Shown: one piece after another, positions 31,171-43,189 of the stretch
How the letters are laid out: each line of letters begins with the position of its first letter
Numbering within the stretch: position 1 is the stretch's first letter
Assembly: GCA_037954665.1 (NCBI GenBank)
Contig: JBBMOL010000248.1
Span: 620,001 to 684,000 of the forward strand
DNA: 64,000 nucleotides
Source of the DNA: Laguncularia racemosa
Taxonomy: Eukaryota > Streptophyta > Magnoliopsida > Myrtales > Combretaceae
Direction of reading: 5' to 3'
Program-made: the position numbers and the translations under genes
Notes under the pieces: generated by a model
Told to the model about the DNA's origin: nothing
What the model saw: only the letters and a program-made list of their open reading frames with translations
Database searches by the model: none

Positions 31171-34100
31171 ATAGTATATATAAATTATAAGTTTTTCCAT
31201 AAATATGATAATTTCCAATAACAACATTCTAAAAATTTCAAGAAAAAAAAAATCATAATATTTCAAATATTTAAAATTTCCCCAATATTGGCAAATGATT
31301 TTTTCTTAAAAATTTATCAGATGTTCTTTTTTAATAACATTTTTGCTACTATAAATTCTAACCATTTTCATATCATTTTATAACATTGTACAAAATATTT
31401 CACATTCCAAATATTATAAATTTTCATCAAAATAAATTTATTATAATTTTCGAAAATATTTATACAAAAAAATAATTCAGAATAATATTTATAAAAAAAT
31501 TACCTGTCATTTATTATTTTAATTTCAATTTCAATTTTCGCCCGGTTATTTTCAAACAAATTTTCCTTCAAATATTTGTTTGAAATTAGTTTTTAATTAT
31601 ATTTTTCTACTAAAATTTTCTAAATTTTCGTATAATACTGCAACAATTATTCCATATTCTACATATTTCACATTCTTTACAGTAGTCAATCCTCATTCTA
31701 ATACAAAAATTAATATTACATATTACGCACATAACAACTATACAAATAATATTTAATAAATTACAATATAATAATACCGAGTAATATTTTCTATAAAATA
31801 TATAATTATACTAACATTTTTCTAAAATCTTACATCAAATTCAAATACAGATAAAAAAACTTCAACTTTTTTGAAAAAAAAAAAACCATAACTTAGATTA
31901 ACTGTTCATAAACACTTAGATCTGGGCAAATATTTCTTTCTTGTGTAAAATCACTCCTTTTTCCTCTTTCTTGTGTGTGAACGAGAGAAAAATGAGATTT
32001 GAGTTAGTGGGTATTTTTCGTGTGTTGTATGTTTATGTGTGTTTCATATTTATATTTTTAAGTTTTTGTACTATTATCATGTGTTATAAATTAATGGTGA
32101 GAGTTACATCAAATAAAAAATTAGATGGTCAGGATGGGTGGGAGTTATATTGAAGGTGTGGATAAAGTCTACGCCTTTATCCTTATTTTTTTTTGTTTAC
32201 ACTAAAGTCGCATATGGGATCCACGCCTTTGCAACCTATTTTTGTAATAAGTTTTATGGTTACAATATTTATGTACTTAATTTTTTTTTTAAATATGTTA
32301 CCCCATATTTTTATGCAGCTTCCTCACATATAAATTTACACAATATAACAATAATGAAAGTAAAATTAATAGGGATGATGGAAAATTTGTAGCTTGAATA
32401 TAATGCAATGACTACTAATGTTTCCTTTGTTATATATCATTATTAAGGGATCTACTTTATTTTCAAGAATAGAAAAAAATAAGTAATAAAAAACTATTTC
32501 TTTAAAATAACTATTACTTCGAATAATCAATTAGTATATATTGAATTGCAGAATTCCTATAGATCTATGTTGTTGAGAGTAGTTTTTACATTATTTGACT
32601 TTTATTATCATATCACATTATTGAGTTGAAAATAGAATAAAAATATCAATATGACCTTACTTTGTGAAAGCACTATCTCTACCATCTTGTACTACCATCA
32701 TTGCATACCCTCTTTGTCCTACCATTTCCATTACCACCCTACGATCACCACTACCAATACCACCAGTGATAGGGATCAAGAACTAAATGTTCTTATTATA
32801 AGATTAAGAGCTAGGGGAATACAAAATCTTGTGCAACAAATAGTTGTGGTAGAGCTACAGGATGATGAGAAGCCAAATGTTGAAGGGTTTGGAGTCTATT
32901 TTAGAGCTTTTGATGAATAAATGGGACTTGTTTATGAAGAAATAGGAGTAAATGGAGATGGAGAGTGACTCAAGTCTTAAGATGTAAAAATTTGTATGTC
33001 ATAATGAGGTACACGACCTTCAATATGGTTATGTAGTTTGAGTGTGTTGATCTACATTGTTAATAACATGGTCATGTTGAAACAACAACGAATGTTGAAG
33101 AGACTAGTGAGATACATGGCCACCAATATAAGCATGTTAGTGAGCATGTTGTCCAACACATGTTCAACATGATTGTGTTTCTTGGATTTATAAGCAAAGA
33201 GGTACACGACTATCAACACAACTGTGTTGGCATCTATGTTGAGGTCGACAAATCTTTTTACTTCTTTTTAGTTAATTACAAACATGCCATTGTTTTACTA
33301 TTGGTTTTGAATTTGTGATTAAACCTTAAAGACAACTCAATTGATCGAAATATTACACTTTCTTGAGAGTTTATCTCATAACTCATTTTTATCAATTTAT
33401 ATTATTGAACTGTGGCGACAACTTGTTTATCTTCTTCATGTCTAATATCAGTTGAGGTGAGTGTAGTTTGATTCTTGTTGGTGTGTAGTATCCTATGAGA
33501 AGTTGTTTGTACCGTTCTTTGTTATTTTTGCAAATATAAAAACACAAAAAGATCAATTTTATATTAAGAGTGGATTGTGAGATTTATGAAACAATGTTTA
33601 TCGACCTAATGCATGTCAACCAGTATTACCCTACATCAATGCTATTGTTGCTTTCACTATAAACTTTTAGTACAATTTAATAAAATGAATGAAAAACAAC
33701 TAAATAAATAAATTGTTGGAAATAAAAAGAGATAGGAAAGAGAAGAATCAAGCTTAGATATAATGTGGAGTTTAAATTGCCCACTACTCTCCATAGACAC
33801 ATAGTCACCTCTAATTGGGGACTTCGGACTACTTTTATTGATCATGCCAAACTAATAGCTTAAGAGTCGAGTGGACCAAGTTTCTTTACACTCAATTAGC
33901 ATAGAGTGTAGTGTTTTACAAATTTGTAAGTGAAAGCTCTAGTTACTACATTAGGATTCTCTCAAAGGACTGCAAGTTATGAGCATGAGACAAATGTAAT
34001 ATTATTGCAAGTTATGAGTATGAGATAAATGTAATATTAGAAGTAGATATAAGTTAGTAGATTGCAAGTTGAGCTTCAAAAATCTACTATAAAGTGCTCT

Positions 34101-35639
34101 TGAACAAGCATTTATAGGCTTCTAAACAAATTTTTTCATTGGACCTTCTTCCTCTTAATATAATGCTTCAAATAGACTTGTAATAGCTTATATATATGTA
34201 AAAGTCTAGACCAATTATAAAAGCTTTGGACTCTTTTAATACATAGAAGCTCAATCATTCTATTCAAGAAAAGGTTTGAACTCTTTATGAAAGCTCTAGA
34301 CTCTTTTCTTGAATATGAGTTGTTCAAGTTATGAGATGCTCTAAACTCTTTTACAAAGCTCTATATCATTTCATGCACTCATACAAAGCTGTAGACCTTT
34401 TATACATGCTATGGACTTGTTTTTGCTAGAATCGAGAGATTGTCATTTCTTACCCCTTTCATCATTCTAGTTTGGCTTTTATGGAAGTGTTGCAAGATAA
34501 CTTTTGATGAATAAATTGAAAATTTATTAATATGAGTTCATTGTCAAAAAATGCTTAACGAAAATTTTGATTCTTAGTTTTGTCTTGTCAAAATTTAACC
34601 AAGAACCTTAAGATTCAAGACACCTATTGAATATATCCCGAAGATGTTTTGCTGATAACAAAACACTACGTTAAGTTTACTAATAGGTTTATTTTTTGTG
34701 CAACTAAGATTATGAAATTATAATTATAAACTCAAGTCATGGTAAGAAGTGGCACAATAGCAAATAAAAGCTAGAAGTTTCATGGTATAATAACCAATAA
34801 AGGTCAGAATCTTCACAAGAAAAGTAGAGGTAAGCTAAGTTAGAACAAGTAAAAAACTATAAGTTTTATAGGCATTCAAAAGCAATGAAAGTAAAATATA
34901 AGCTTTGGAAGTAGTTAGAAACACTAGAAAAGAAAAAAAAAATGCAAAAGCAGACTTATTGGAAGCTAGATGTAAGCATGAAACCAAGTTAGAAGCATAA
35001 AACAAAGAGAAATATATTTACATAATTAAAGGCACAAACTCGTAAGTTAAATGTATTTGGGCAATACATTTAACCATACAATTACAATGAGGACCTTGAG
35101 ACTATCTAGTAAAGGATTGTGAGGATGACTTTATAGATCAACAAATTCCTAGGTGAGTAGTACAGAGTAGGGCAAAGTTATTGTAATTAGTAAATTTTCA
35201 TAATCTTGGGGTAGTGATTGTAAGGTAAAGTAGATTGGTGTTTATGTCCTTTGACTGATTTTTCAGATAGTGAAACATACTAGTGTGGAAAATCGGGTAC
35301 TTGGTACACAGTGCTAGAGAGAGGGTTGACTCGCAAGGAAGCTCTATAATTTCCTACTTGATCTTCTTATCCTTACTTGATTTATTTTATGCAATTTACT
35401 TAATTGTTATATTGCCTTTGCATGTTAATCTTTGATAACATTTTGATAAGTTTGTTATAAATGTCACAATTGAAAACTTAAGATGGGTTGTGCTTAACTT
35501 TGCCAAAAAAAAAAAAAGGAAAAGAAAAAGAGAAGATTTTTTTTCAACATTCAATTTAACCTCTTTTTGATTGTTTAGTAAGACCAACAACATCATTACC
35601 GTTGCCACAATTACATCTATTGCCACAATTGGACAAACA
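31171..35639. other. Intergenic, AT-rich, no supported gene
   Basis: I see only short chance frames. 32161-32183 is a 23-bp imperfect palindrome (GGATAAAG...CTTTATCC). 32960-33260 repeats phrases such as TACACGAC, AACATG and ATGTTGAAG. 34080-34420 repeats AAAGCTCTAGACTCTTTT-like phrases. 34620-34700 (GCTGATAACAAAACACTACG) resembles copia LTR flanks, so old retroelement debris is likely. Confidence 0.45.
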
Positions 35640-35879
35640 CCATTGCCAATACCGTGGAGGTAGTGATGGTTCTTATGGTGTTGGGGTTGATATTGGTGGC
35701 GGCACTGGTTGTGGCATTAGTATAAGGGTAAGAAGGTAATGTGAGGTTATAATGGTAGTGACACTAGTAATAGTGGTGTTAGTAGTTTGGTAGTAGAGGT
35801 GATGGTAGGTATAAGGAAAGTGCTAGTGATGATAGTTGTAGTAAAGGTTATGGTGCAGCGGGGGTAGTGGTGTAGTGAC
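35640..35879. repeat. GGT/GAT/AGT-rich imperfect trinucleotide repeat, left part
   Basis: Runs such as GGTGGCGGCACTGG and GTTGTAGTAAAGGTTATGG. It continues at 37147 after the DNA element inserted at 35880, so the two parts were once one low-complexity tract. Confidence 0.7.
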
Positions 35880-37146
35880 CATAGTTGTCAAAATCGCGAG
35901 TTAACTCGCACGTTTTTACAATTTTATGAGTTGGTGAGCACATTCTTAGTCAACTTGCATGTAAAAACGTTTTTGAGGTAAAATCGTAGTAAAATCGCGA
36001 TTTTGAATAGTAAAATCGTCAAAATCGCGATTTTACTATGTTTCCACCGATTTCATAATATTGCAAAACTAAGTAAAATTTCAACCATCCAAATCCGAAT
36101 AAACAAATATGTAATAATAGCTATTCATAACTCAAGCTCAAAATTTTAATAAACAACTATGGGCTTAATTATTAAAAGCCCTCTAGCGTCCAGGGGGTGC
36201 TGCCCCCTTGAAACCCCCATTGGGGCGGCTTCCCCGGACCTCACGTGCTTTCCTATCGTAGGGGAGTATGAGTCATACCCCAACATGTTCGTCGATTATC
36301 ACTCCTCTCTTGTCAGTGTGTTACATTGCATTGAAGTCTTTGTGTTTGTGTTCGTCGATTGTTAGTCTTCTTGTTCCTATTTGTAATCATGTTCGTATTA
36401 AAGCACTTGTGTTTGATTGCTACAACTTTCCTTATTTTAACTAATATTTTTGTAATAGTAAATAAAATAAAGGGTAGATAACTTTAACTTTATAAGAATT
36501 TTTTAGATTTTTAATTTTATAGGAAAGGTATAAATGTATTTATATTTCTATCTTTTCAATATATCATTCTCATAGTTAAGTAAATGTGAGATATTGTTAA
36601 GTAAATATATTTTGAATTAATAATCACGAATAGTGCAAAAATTTACCTAGTAATATATAATTTTGAAGGTTTTTCTTGTTATAGTATCTTTTTTATTATG
36701 TACTTTTGGTTAGTAGTTATTTGTCATTTTTTAATATTACTCCTTTCTAATGGTATATCTTTATTATCAATTTTTATTTATTAGTAATTTCTTAAAGTCA
36801 CAATTAATTTTTAAATTTTATCTATTATCTTTTAGCTTTTGTATATATAACTAGGTAAAACTTGTTTTATACATGATTTATCATTTTAGAAATAAAATAT
36901 TTATATTATATAACTTATGCTCGATTATCTATATTATGACTTTTATTGCAAATTTGCAATTTATGGCTAAAATAAATACTTAATTTCCTTATTTCTATTA
37001 TTCATTATATTTTTTAATGACTATTGTAAGTAAATTTATAATATTTAGAAGTTATTTTACATAGGTTGTAGAAACTTACGTTTCTACATTCCGATTCTAC
37101 GGACCCCTTAACGATTCTACATAAAATCGCGATTTTGACAACCATG
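35880..37146. mobile_element. hAT-like non-autonomous DNA transposon
   Basis: 1267 bp with terminal inverted repeats CATAGTTGTCAAAATCGCGA (left) and CATGGTTGTCAAAATCGCGA (right, read inward), one mismatch in 20. It is flanked by 8-bp duplications GTAGTGAC (35872-35879) and GTGGTGAC (37147-37154), one mismatch; 8 bp is typical of hAT. Near the left end the palindrome AAAATCGCGATTTT occurs twice, as transposase-binding repeats often do. No transposase is coded; the interior is AT-rich except for a GC-rich block at 36185-36245. Confidence 0.8.
36185..36245. other. GC-rich double hairpin inside the hAT-like element
   Basis: In otherwise AT-rich DNA there is AGGGGG TGCTG CCCCCT and then CCCCA TTGGGG, two adjacent inverted repeats followed by GCTTCCCCGGACC. 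It may be a captured fragment or a structural signal. It is not part of a credible protein. Confidence 0.5.
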
Positions 37147-37612
37147 GTGGTGACTATATGATGGTTATGGCAATGTAAAGGTAGTGGTGGTGGTGATGAC
37201 TAAAGGGTGATGGTGGTGGTGCTAGTATTGACAATGGTTGTCATATGGTGCTAGTGTTAGGTAGTATGTTTGTAGTAATTGGTGTTGGTGTAATGGCAAT
37301 GATTGCACTAATAGCATTGGTGATGTTGATAGTAGTGGTGAAGGGATGGTGGTAGTAATAAAGGTGGAGGTGGAAGTGTTGGGTGTGTAGATGTTCATAA
37401 TAGTGACAATGGGATTCATAATGATGGTAATGGTGATAGCAACAATGGTATTAGTGTGGTATGGTGGCTATGATAATTGTTGTGTCATTATGGAGTTAGT
37501 AGTATAGGCAAGGTTTATGATAATGGTGGTGGTGTGATAGTGAAGGTGGCATTGGCAATGGTACTGAGAGTGGTAATGTTGATGTTGTAGTGGTGGTAGT
37601 AATGGTTTATAA
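37147..37612. repeat. GGT/GAT-rich imperfect trinucleotide repeat, right part
   Basis: Long runs of GGTGGTGATG-type motifs. The open frames across it reflect the repeat, not a gene. Continuation of 35640-35879. Confidence 0.75.
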
Positions 37613-38238
37613 TTTTGATGAGAGTAGAATTTTCCCGTTTATATAAAAGTAGTATTCTATCCATAATGAATAGTTATTATCACCTAATGGAAGGTAATAG
37701 TTATTTCTTATGGAGAAAGAATAAAATAGCCTCCAGATGTAGTCATTCTCCAATGTGAAGAAGAAAGGAAATAGATGCTATTTCAAGAGTAATTATTTCA
37801 TTCATCTTTATGATCTTGAAGTAAATGGGCCATTAAAATCTTGGCATGCTCGCTAACTTTTTGTGTTTGATTTCATTATGTTACATAAAATTTCAAGACA
37901 AAAGAAAAAGTTTAATTAGAGAGAAGTTTCTAGGATAAAAGAAAAAAATTTTGAAACATAAGATGACACAAAAAAAGAATAAAAAACACAACAATTATCT
38001 ATTGAGGAAAATGGTCTTTATATTGATATCTTCTTATTTACTCTTTATTAGAACTTTCATTCCACATAATGTAAACATTTAGAGGATTTTTACTTATTTT
38101 CCTCGATTGATTTGATTTATTTTTTAGTAAAAATATTTAAGAAATGGGCTTGAGATTCTAAAGATTTGTGTAGTTTTTATTGGAGATTAGAGCGTCAGAC
38201 AAAATAAAATCATTCTTTCAAATGGTGGAATGATTGTG
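37613..38238. other. No feature seen
   Basis: AT-rich sequence between the trinucleotide tract and the copia element, with nothing recognisable. Confidence 0.5.
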
Positions 38239-38243
38239 GTAGG

Positions 38244-38651
38244 TAACAACTTTTGAGAAACTTTGGCTGAATGCCTTTTCATAATTCATGTTCAAGTATA
38301 TATATACATTAGGAGAATATCTTTCCAAGCAACTATATCTTACAAACTAGGAAAACAAATCTTCCTCTATCAAAATATACAATACAAATTATACATGCTA
38401 TATTTACAAACTAAGTCACGAAAAAAATATCTAAATATTCACGACTATCTTACACGGCCGTGCCTTCTAGCCGTGTATCAGGCCGTGTATGTTTCTGGTA
38501 GCTACCTGACACAATATACGGTCGTGCCTTCTGACCGTGTATTCGGCCGTGTATGCTTCTGGGAGCTACCTGACACAATACACGGCCGTGCCTTCTGCCC
38601 GTGTATCCGGCCATGTATGTTTCTGAGCTACCAGACATTCTTTGATTGATA
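38244..38651 (-). repeat. 3' LTR of the copia element
   Basis: 408 bp. It contains three ~64-bp tandem repeats at 38450-38640. TATATATA near 38300 is the likely TATA box on the minus strand. Partner of 42778-43184. Confidence 0.93.
38450..38640 (-). promoter_or_regulatory. Triple repeat with CACGGCCGTG palindromes in U3
   Basis: Three ~64-bp units, each carrying ACACGGCCGTG or a one-base variant and then two further CCGTGTAT copies. They sit upstream of the TATA box in sense orientation, where LTR enhancers usually are. The same triple repeat is kept at 42985-43170. Confidence 0.55.
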
Positions 38652-38663
38652 TCCCCCCTCAAA
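38652..38663 (-). other. Polypurine tract of the copia element
   Basis: TTTGAGGGGGGA on the minus strand directly before the 3' LTR; the usual priming site for plus-strand DNA. Confidence 0.85.
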
Positions 38664-39490
38664 TTGATGCGGGCGGATCAAGAAGCATCAATTTGCCAAC
38701 AAGAAACTGATGATGCTGCCGAGAAAGAGCCTTAGTAAATATATCAGCCGTTTGAAGATCAGAAGAGATATGAGGAAGGGAAATAACACCATTATCATAA
38801 GCTTCTCGAATAGAATGACAATCCGCTTCAATATGTTTTGTACGCTCAGGAAAGATAGGATTAGCAGTAATCTGAACAGCACTAGTGTTATCGACATAAA
38901 GAGAGGTAAACCCAAGTTGAGGAAAACCAACCTCAGCCAACAAACCTTGAAGCCAAATGATCTCAGAGCAAGCAGACGACATAGCACAATATTCGGACTC
39001 AGTAGAAGACTTAGACACACGATCTTGTTTCTTACTCTTCCAAGAAATTAAAGAGGTACCAAGAAACATACACCAACCAGTAATAGAGCGATGTGTATCA
39101 GAACAACCAGCCCAATTAGCATCACTATATGTGGTTAAGTGAATAGGAGACTCCGCAGAAAAGAACAAACCACGATGAGAAGTCCCTTTTAAATACCTAA
39201 CAATACGGCAAACTGCTGCTAAATGAAGATGTGTAGGTGCCTGCATAAATTGACTAACTTGTTGTACAGCAAATGAAATATCAGGACGTGTAATAGTCAG
39301 ATAATTGAGACTTCCAACAAGTTGTCGATATAGAGATGGATCAGATAGAAAGTCACCATCATTTCATTGATATTTAACATTCACTTCCAAAGGAGTATCA
39401 ATAGAACGTCCCTCTTGGAGACCAGCTAAAGCAATAAGTTCCTCAGTATATTTATGTTGATGAAGAAAAATACCAGTAGAAGAAGAGCGA
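38659..39490 (-). pseudogene. Copia RNase H and RT C-terminus
   Basis: After a frameshift near 39485-39495 the reading moves to another frame, with a TGA at 39364-39366. The RT end (ITRPDISFAV region) leads into RNase H, with catalytic landmarks YSDANWAG, STESEY and VDNTSA and the conserved ending HIEADCH...IFTKALSRQHH. It ends with TGA at 38659. RNase H itself is intact from the ATG-like codon at 39246. Confidence 0.88.
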
Positions 39491-40523
39491 CCTCAAGACC
39501 TAAGAAATAAGTTAACGATCCCAAATCCTTCATATGAAAAGAAACTTGAAGACGCTCCTGTAACTGATAAATAAATTGAGTATCAGATCCTGTGATGACA
39601 ATATCATCAACATAGACTAACAACAAAACAATTCCCTTGTCAGTCTTGCACAGGAATAATGAAGAATCATACTGACTTTGAATAAAAGAGAAGCTAAGAA
39701 GAGTATTATGAAACTTCTCAAACCAGGCCCATGGAGCCTGTTTTAAACCATATAGAGACCGTTTGAGCTTACAAACATCATGTGAGGGTGTGGAAAACAA
39801 TCCTGGAGGAGGAGTCATATAGATATCTTCCTTGAGGTCCCCATGCAAAAATGCATTCTTAACATCCATCTGTCGTAAGAACCATCGGTTAGATGCAACA
39901 ATAGATAGAATAAGTTGGACAGTTGTCATCTTAGCCACGGGTGCAAAGGTCTCTTCATAATCAATTCCATATTCCTGTCGATTTCCAAGAGCTACCAACC
40001 TTGCCTTATATCTGTCAAGGGAACCATCAGATCGAATCTTAAGAGAATAAACCCATTTACAGCCAATGGGTTTAACACTAGCAGGACATGAAACAATATC
40101 CCAAGTGTGATTGTCTTGAAGTGCTTGAAGTTCCTCTTGCATGGCTTTTATCCAGCAAGTCAGTTTAGTAGCCTGAGAATAAGAGGTAGAAATTGTAGTA
40201 TTAGTTACAATTGCAGAATAGCCATATCTATCTGGAGGACGAGTGTGCCGAGTTGATCGTCGAAGAATCATTGAAGCATTTTCAGGAGCAGGGTCGGAAA
40301 GGACAAGTCCAGGCTTGAACCGTTTATCAAAATAAGAGTCATCAAAGTGAGGAAGTACAACACTATCAGATGTCGAAAGATGTTGCTGAAAATAGTATTC
40401 ATGTTCAAAGAAAATCACATCCCGAGAGATATGCCATCGATTATTAATCGAATCATAACACACAAAACCTTTATGATTAGGACTGTAACCCATAAAGCCA
40501 CATCGAACAGACTGGGCTGACAA
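39426..40523 (-). pseudogene. Copia reverse transcriptase
   Basis: RT in the same frame as integrase but cut off from it by TAA stops at 40641 and 40545. Landmarks: CKWVYSLKIRSDGSLDRYKARLVA split over KARLVALG, FAPVAKM, MDVKNAFLHGDL, YGLKQAPWAWF and the active site YVDD at about residue 304 of this stretch. It ends in an out-of-frame tail after LGLEV because of a small deletion; the coding continues at 39490 in another frame. Confidence 0.9.
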
Positions 40524-40640
40524 CTTATGACGTTCATGGGTAGGTTAATGAACGAAATAAACACATTCGAAAGTATGTAGCATATGATAATTAGGATGTT
40601 TACCAAACACTCGTTGATAGGGAGAATCAAACTTCAATTG

Positions 40641-41660
40641 TTAAGATGGTAAGCGATTAATCAGATAAATGGCAGTAGATAAAGCTTTGGTCCAAAACTT
40701 AGTTGGAACAGAAGATTCTAACAACAATGTGCGCACCACATCTAACAAATGTCGATTTTTCTGTTCGACAACTCCATTCTGCTGAGGTGTATAAGGACAT
40801 GAACGTTGTGAAACAATACCCTTGTTATGAAGAAATGCTTGAAACTCATGAGAAATATATTCACCACCATTATCAGACCGTAAGATTTTAATACAAGTGG
40901 AAAACTGAGTTTCAATATATGTCACAAAGGTTTGAAACACAGTAAACACATCTGCTTTGGAGTGCAAAAAATAAATCCATGTAAATCGACTGTAATCGTC
41001 AATAAATGTCACAAAACATTTATACTGATCATGTGAAATAATCGGTGCAATTCCCCAAACATCACTATGAATAATGTTAAAACATTTATTGGCACGACTA
41101 CCCAAAACATGAAAAGGCAATGTCTTACTTTTGCCCAGTTTACAAGGAGAACAATCAACTAATAAACTCTTATCTATGGAACCGAGAACACCTCTTTGCA
41201 ACAAATGATTCAAAACAACATTATTTGGATGTCCTAAGCGTCTATGCCAGATGCCAGCCTTATTTTCAACAACTGAAGAAGCTAATGACAAAGTCCGAGG
41301 AACGGTAAATTGTAATGGAAATAACCTGCCCACTTTAGGCCCCTTCGCTATAACCTTCCCCGACACTTGATCCTGAACAGTACAACCATCACGAGAAAAG
41401 TGGACATCACAGTTATTATCCACCATTTGCCCAACAGAAAGTAAGTTAGTAGATAATTTAGGAGAAACTAAGACATGTCGAAAGGAAGAGCTAATATCAC
41501 CAACTGTCGTAATAGGAATATTATTTCCATCAGCAACTTGAATGTGTTGAGTATCAGTATATGGATGTTGATTATGCAATAAATCAGATGTGCCAGTCAT
41601 ATGATTTGTGGTGCCGAAATCAACAAACCAAGGAACAGAATTAGTAGTCTTACCTTTCCC
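40641..41660 (-). pseudogene. Copia protease and integrase
   Basis: The protease region begins just after the TAA at 41661-41663; its active-site motif is DFGTTNHMTG, with Phe where Ser is usual. Integrase follows, with zinc ligands in WHRRLGHPNN and CSPCKLGKS, then catalytic D (IHSDVWG), D (RSDNGGEY) and E (NGVVEQKNR). It ends at the TAA 40641-40643 in the LINRLPS region. Integrase motifs are complete, but the polyprotein is not. Confidence 0.9.
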
Positions 41661-42614
41661 TTAAAGACCAAGAGCAGAGAAGGCAAAGAGAATCATCTGT
41701 TGAACCATATTTGGTGTGAAAACAGATTGATTATTGCCAGCAATTGTGGATGTCGAACTAAGATTGCAAGAGTCGGATGCCGCAGCATGAAAAGCTTGTG
41801 GCCTTCTATTTTGAGGCCTTATAGGACACTCCTTAATAATATGTCCTTTTTGCTTGCAATAATTACAGAACTTCTTACTACAATGACGGGCAATATGACC
41901 AAATTCTTTGCAGCTGTAACACTGCATTGTTCCCTTTCTTCGGGTCTGAGCAGCATATGCAACATTAACTATTCCAGATGATCCACCAGTTGCACCAATA
42001 GTGGCTTGTGTCGCCAATCTTTGTTCCTCGCACAGCAATTCACCAAAACATACATCCAAACAAGGAACTGGATCTCTATTCAGCAACCCAGCCCGAGCGG
42101 TTTCAAATTTAGGTCTGAGCTTCATCAAAAACTGATCACGACGACTCACTTCATGAACAGCTTGAAGACTAGCCAAACTCTCCTTTGACACCTTAGTATA
42201 GATAACACCAGAATATTCGCTCCATAAATTAAGGAAGCCAAAATAATATTGTTCAATTGAGAGATTACCTTGACTATAATTACTCATATCAAGTTCCAAT
42301 TGAAACCGTCTTGCAGTATTATCTTGATTGTAGACGCGCTTCAAGTATTCCCACATTTCTTTTGCTGTGCCAAAGGATCGTAGATTGTTCACCATATGAA
42401 CCTCAATAGATCCTAAAATCCAAGAAACAATCCGGGCATCCTTTGCCTCCCATTGACCACGATCTTTCGACTCTGTAGGAGCTGGAGAAGACCCATCAAT
42501 ATGACCCTAAAGCTCCTTCCCTTTCAAAAACATCTTGAACTGAAATTCCCATGCAGCATAATTCTTCCTCGTAAATCTAATAGCTAAGAGTTCATGTGTT
42601 TTCTCAGGAGACAT
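41661..42614 (-). pseudogene. Copia gag
   Basis: Likely ATG at 42614-42612 (MSPEKTHELLAIRF). An in-frame TAG at 42507-42509 breaks it near residue 36, and a TAA at 41661-41663 separates it from protease. The UBN2/Retrotran-gag core is at VHMVNNLRSFGTAKEMWEYL, followed by two zinc knuckles, CYSCKEFGHIARHC and CNYCKQKGHIIKEC. Gag packages the element RNA. Confidence 0.9.
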
Positions 42615-42765
42615 TCTAAACAGAATTGTCACTCACAACTTGATTATAAAAAAAAATTGTTGATTGGAATTAATCAACCTAAAGCCAAAGGAAAACCAAG
42701 AACAAACCAGCAATTCCAAGACTAAAAAAAAGAACTATGGATTCAACACAATACTCAGTTGTGTG

Positions 42766-42777
42766 GCTCTGATACCA
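42766..42777 (-). other. Primer-binding site of the copia element
   Basis: TGGTATCAGAGC on the minus strand, complementary to the 3' end of plant initiator Met tRNA, directly adjoining the 5' LTR. Confidence 0.92.
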
Positions 42778-43184
42778 TAACAACTTTTGAGAAACTTTGG
42801 CTGAATGCCTTTTTATAATTCATGTTCAAGTATATATATACATTAGGAGAATATCTTTCTAAGCAACTATATCTTACAAACTAGGAAAACAAATCTTTCT
42901 CTACCAAAATATACAATACAAAATATACATTCCATATTTACAAACTAAGTCAAGAAACAAAATCTAAATATTCACGACTGTCTTACATGGCCGCGCCTTC
43001 TAGCCGTATATCAGGCCGTGTATGTTTCTGGTAGCTACCTGACACAATACACGGTCGTGCCTTCTGATCGTGTATCCGGCCGTGTATGTTTCTGGGAGCT
43101 ACCTGACACAATACACGGCCGTGCCTTCTGCCCTTGTATCCGGCCGTGTATGTTTCTGAGCTACCAGACATTCTTTGATTGATA
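42778..43184 (-). repeat. 5' LTR of the copia element
   Basis: 407 bp, almost identical to 38244-38651, with the same three palindrome-bearing repeats and TATATATA motif. This copy would drive the element. Confidence 0.93.
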
Positions 43185-43189
43185 GTAGG

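Larger units (their letters stand above)
38244..43184 (-). mobile_element. Ty1/copia retrotransposon with TA...TA LTR ends
   Basis: 4941 bp on the minus strand. The LTRs are 38244-38651 and 42778-43184 (408 and 407 bp, very similar). The target duplication GTAGG is perfect (38239-38243 and 43185-43189). The polypurine tract TTTGAGGGGGGA adjoins the 3' LTR, and the primer site TGGTATCAGAGC (initiator Met tRNA) directly abuts the 5' LTR. Domain order gag, protease, integrase, RT, RNase H defines copia. The LTR begins TATCAATC and ends GTTGTTA in sense orientation, not TG...CA; the polypurine tract, primer site and duplication all fix that border. The frame is broken by five stops and one frameshift. 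Confidence 0.95.

Noticed and set aside
31941..32392. Two short hydrophobic frames
   Set aside because: Translations of T-rich DNA with no conserved features.
36159..36365. 68-codon frame over the GC-rich block
   Set aside because: Inside a non-autonomous DNA element, with no motif and no support beyond being open.
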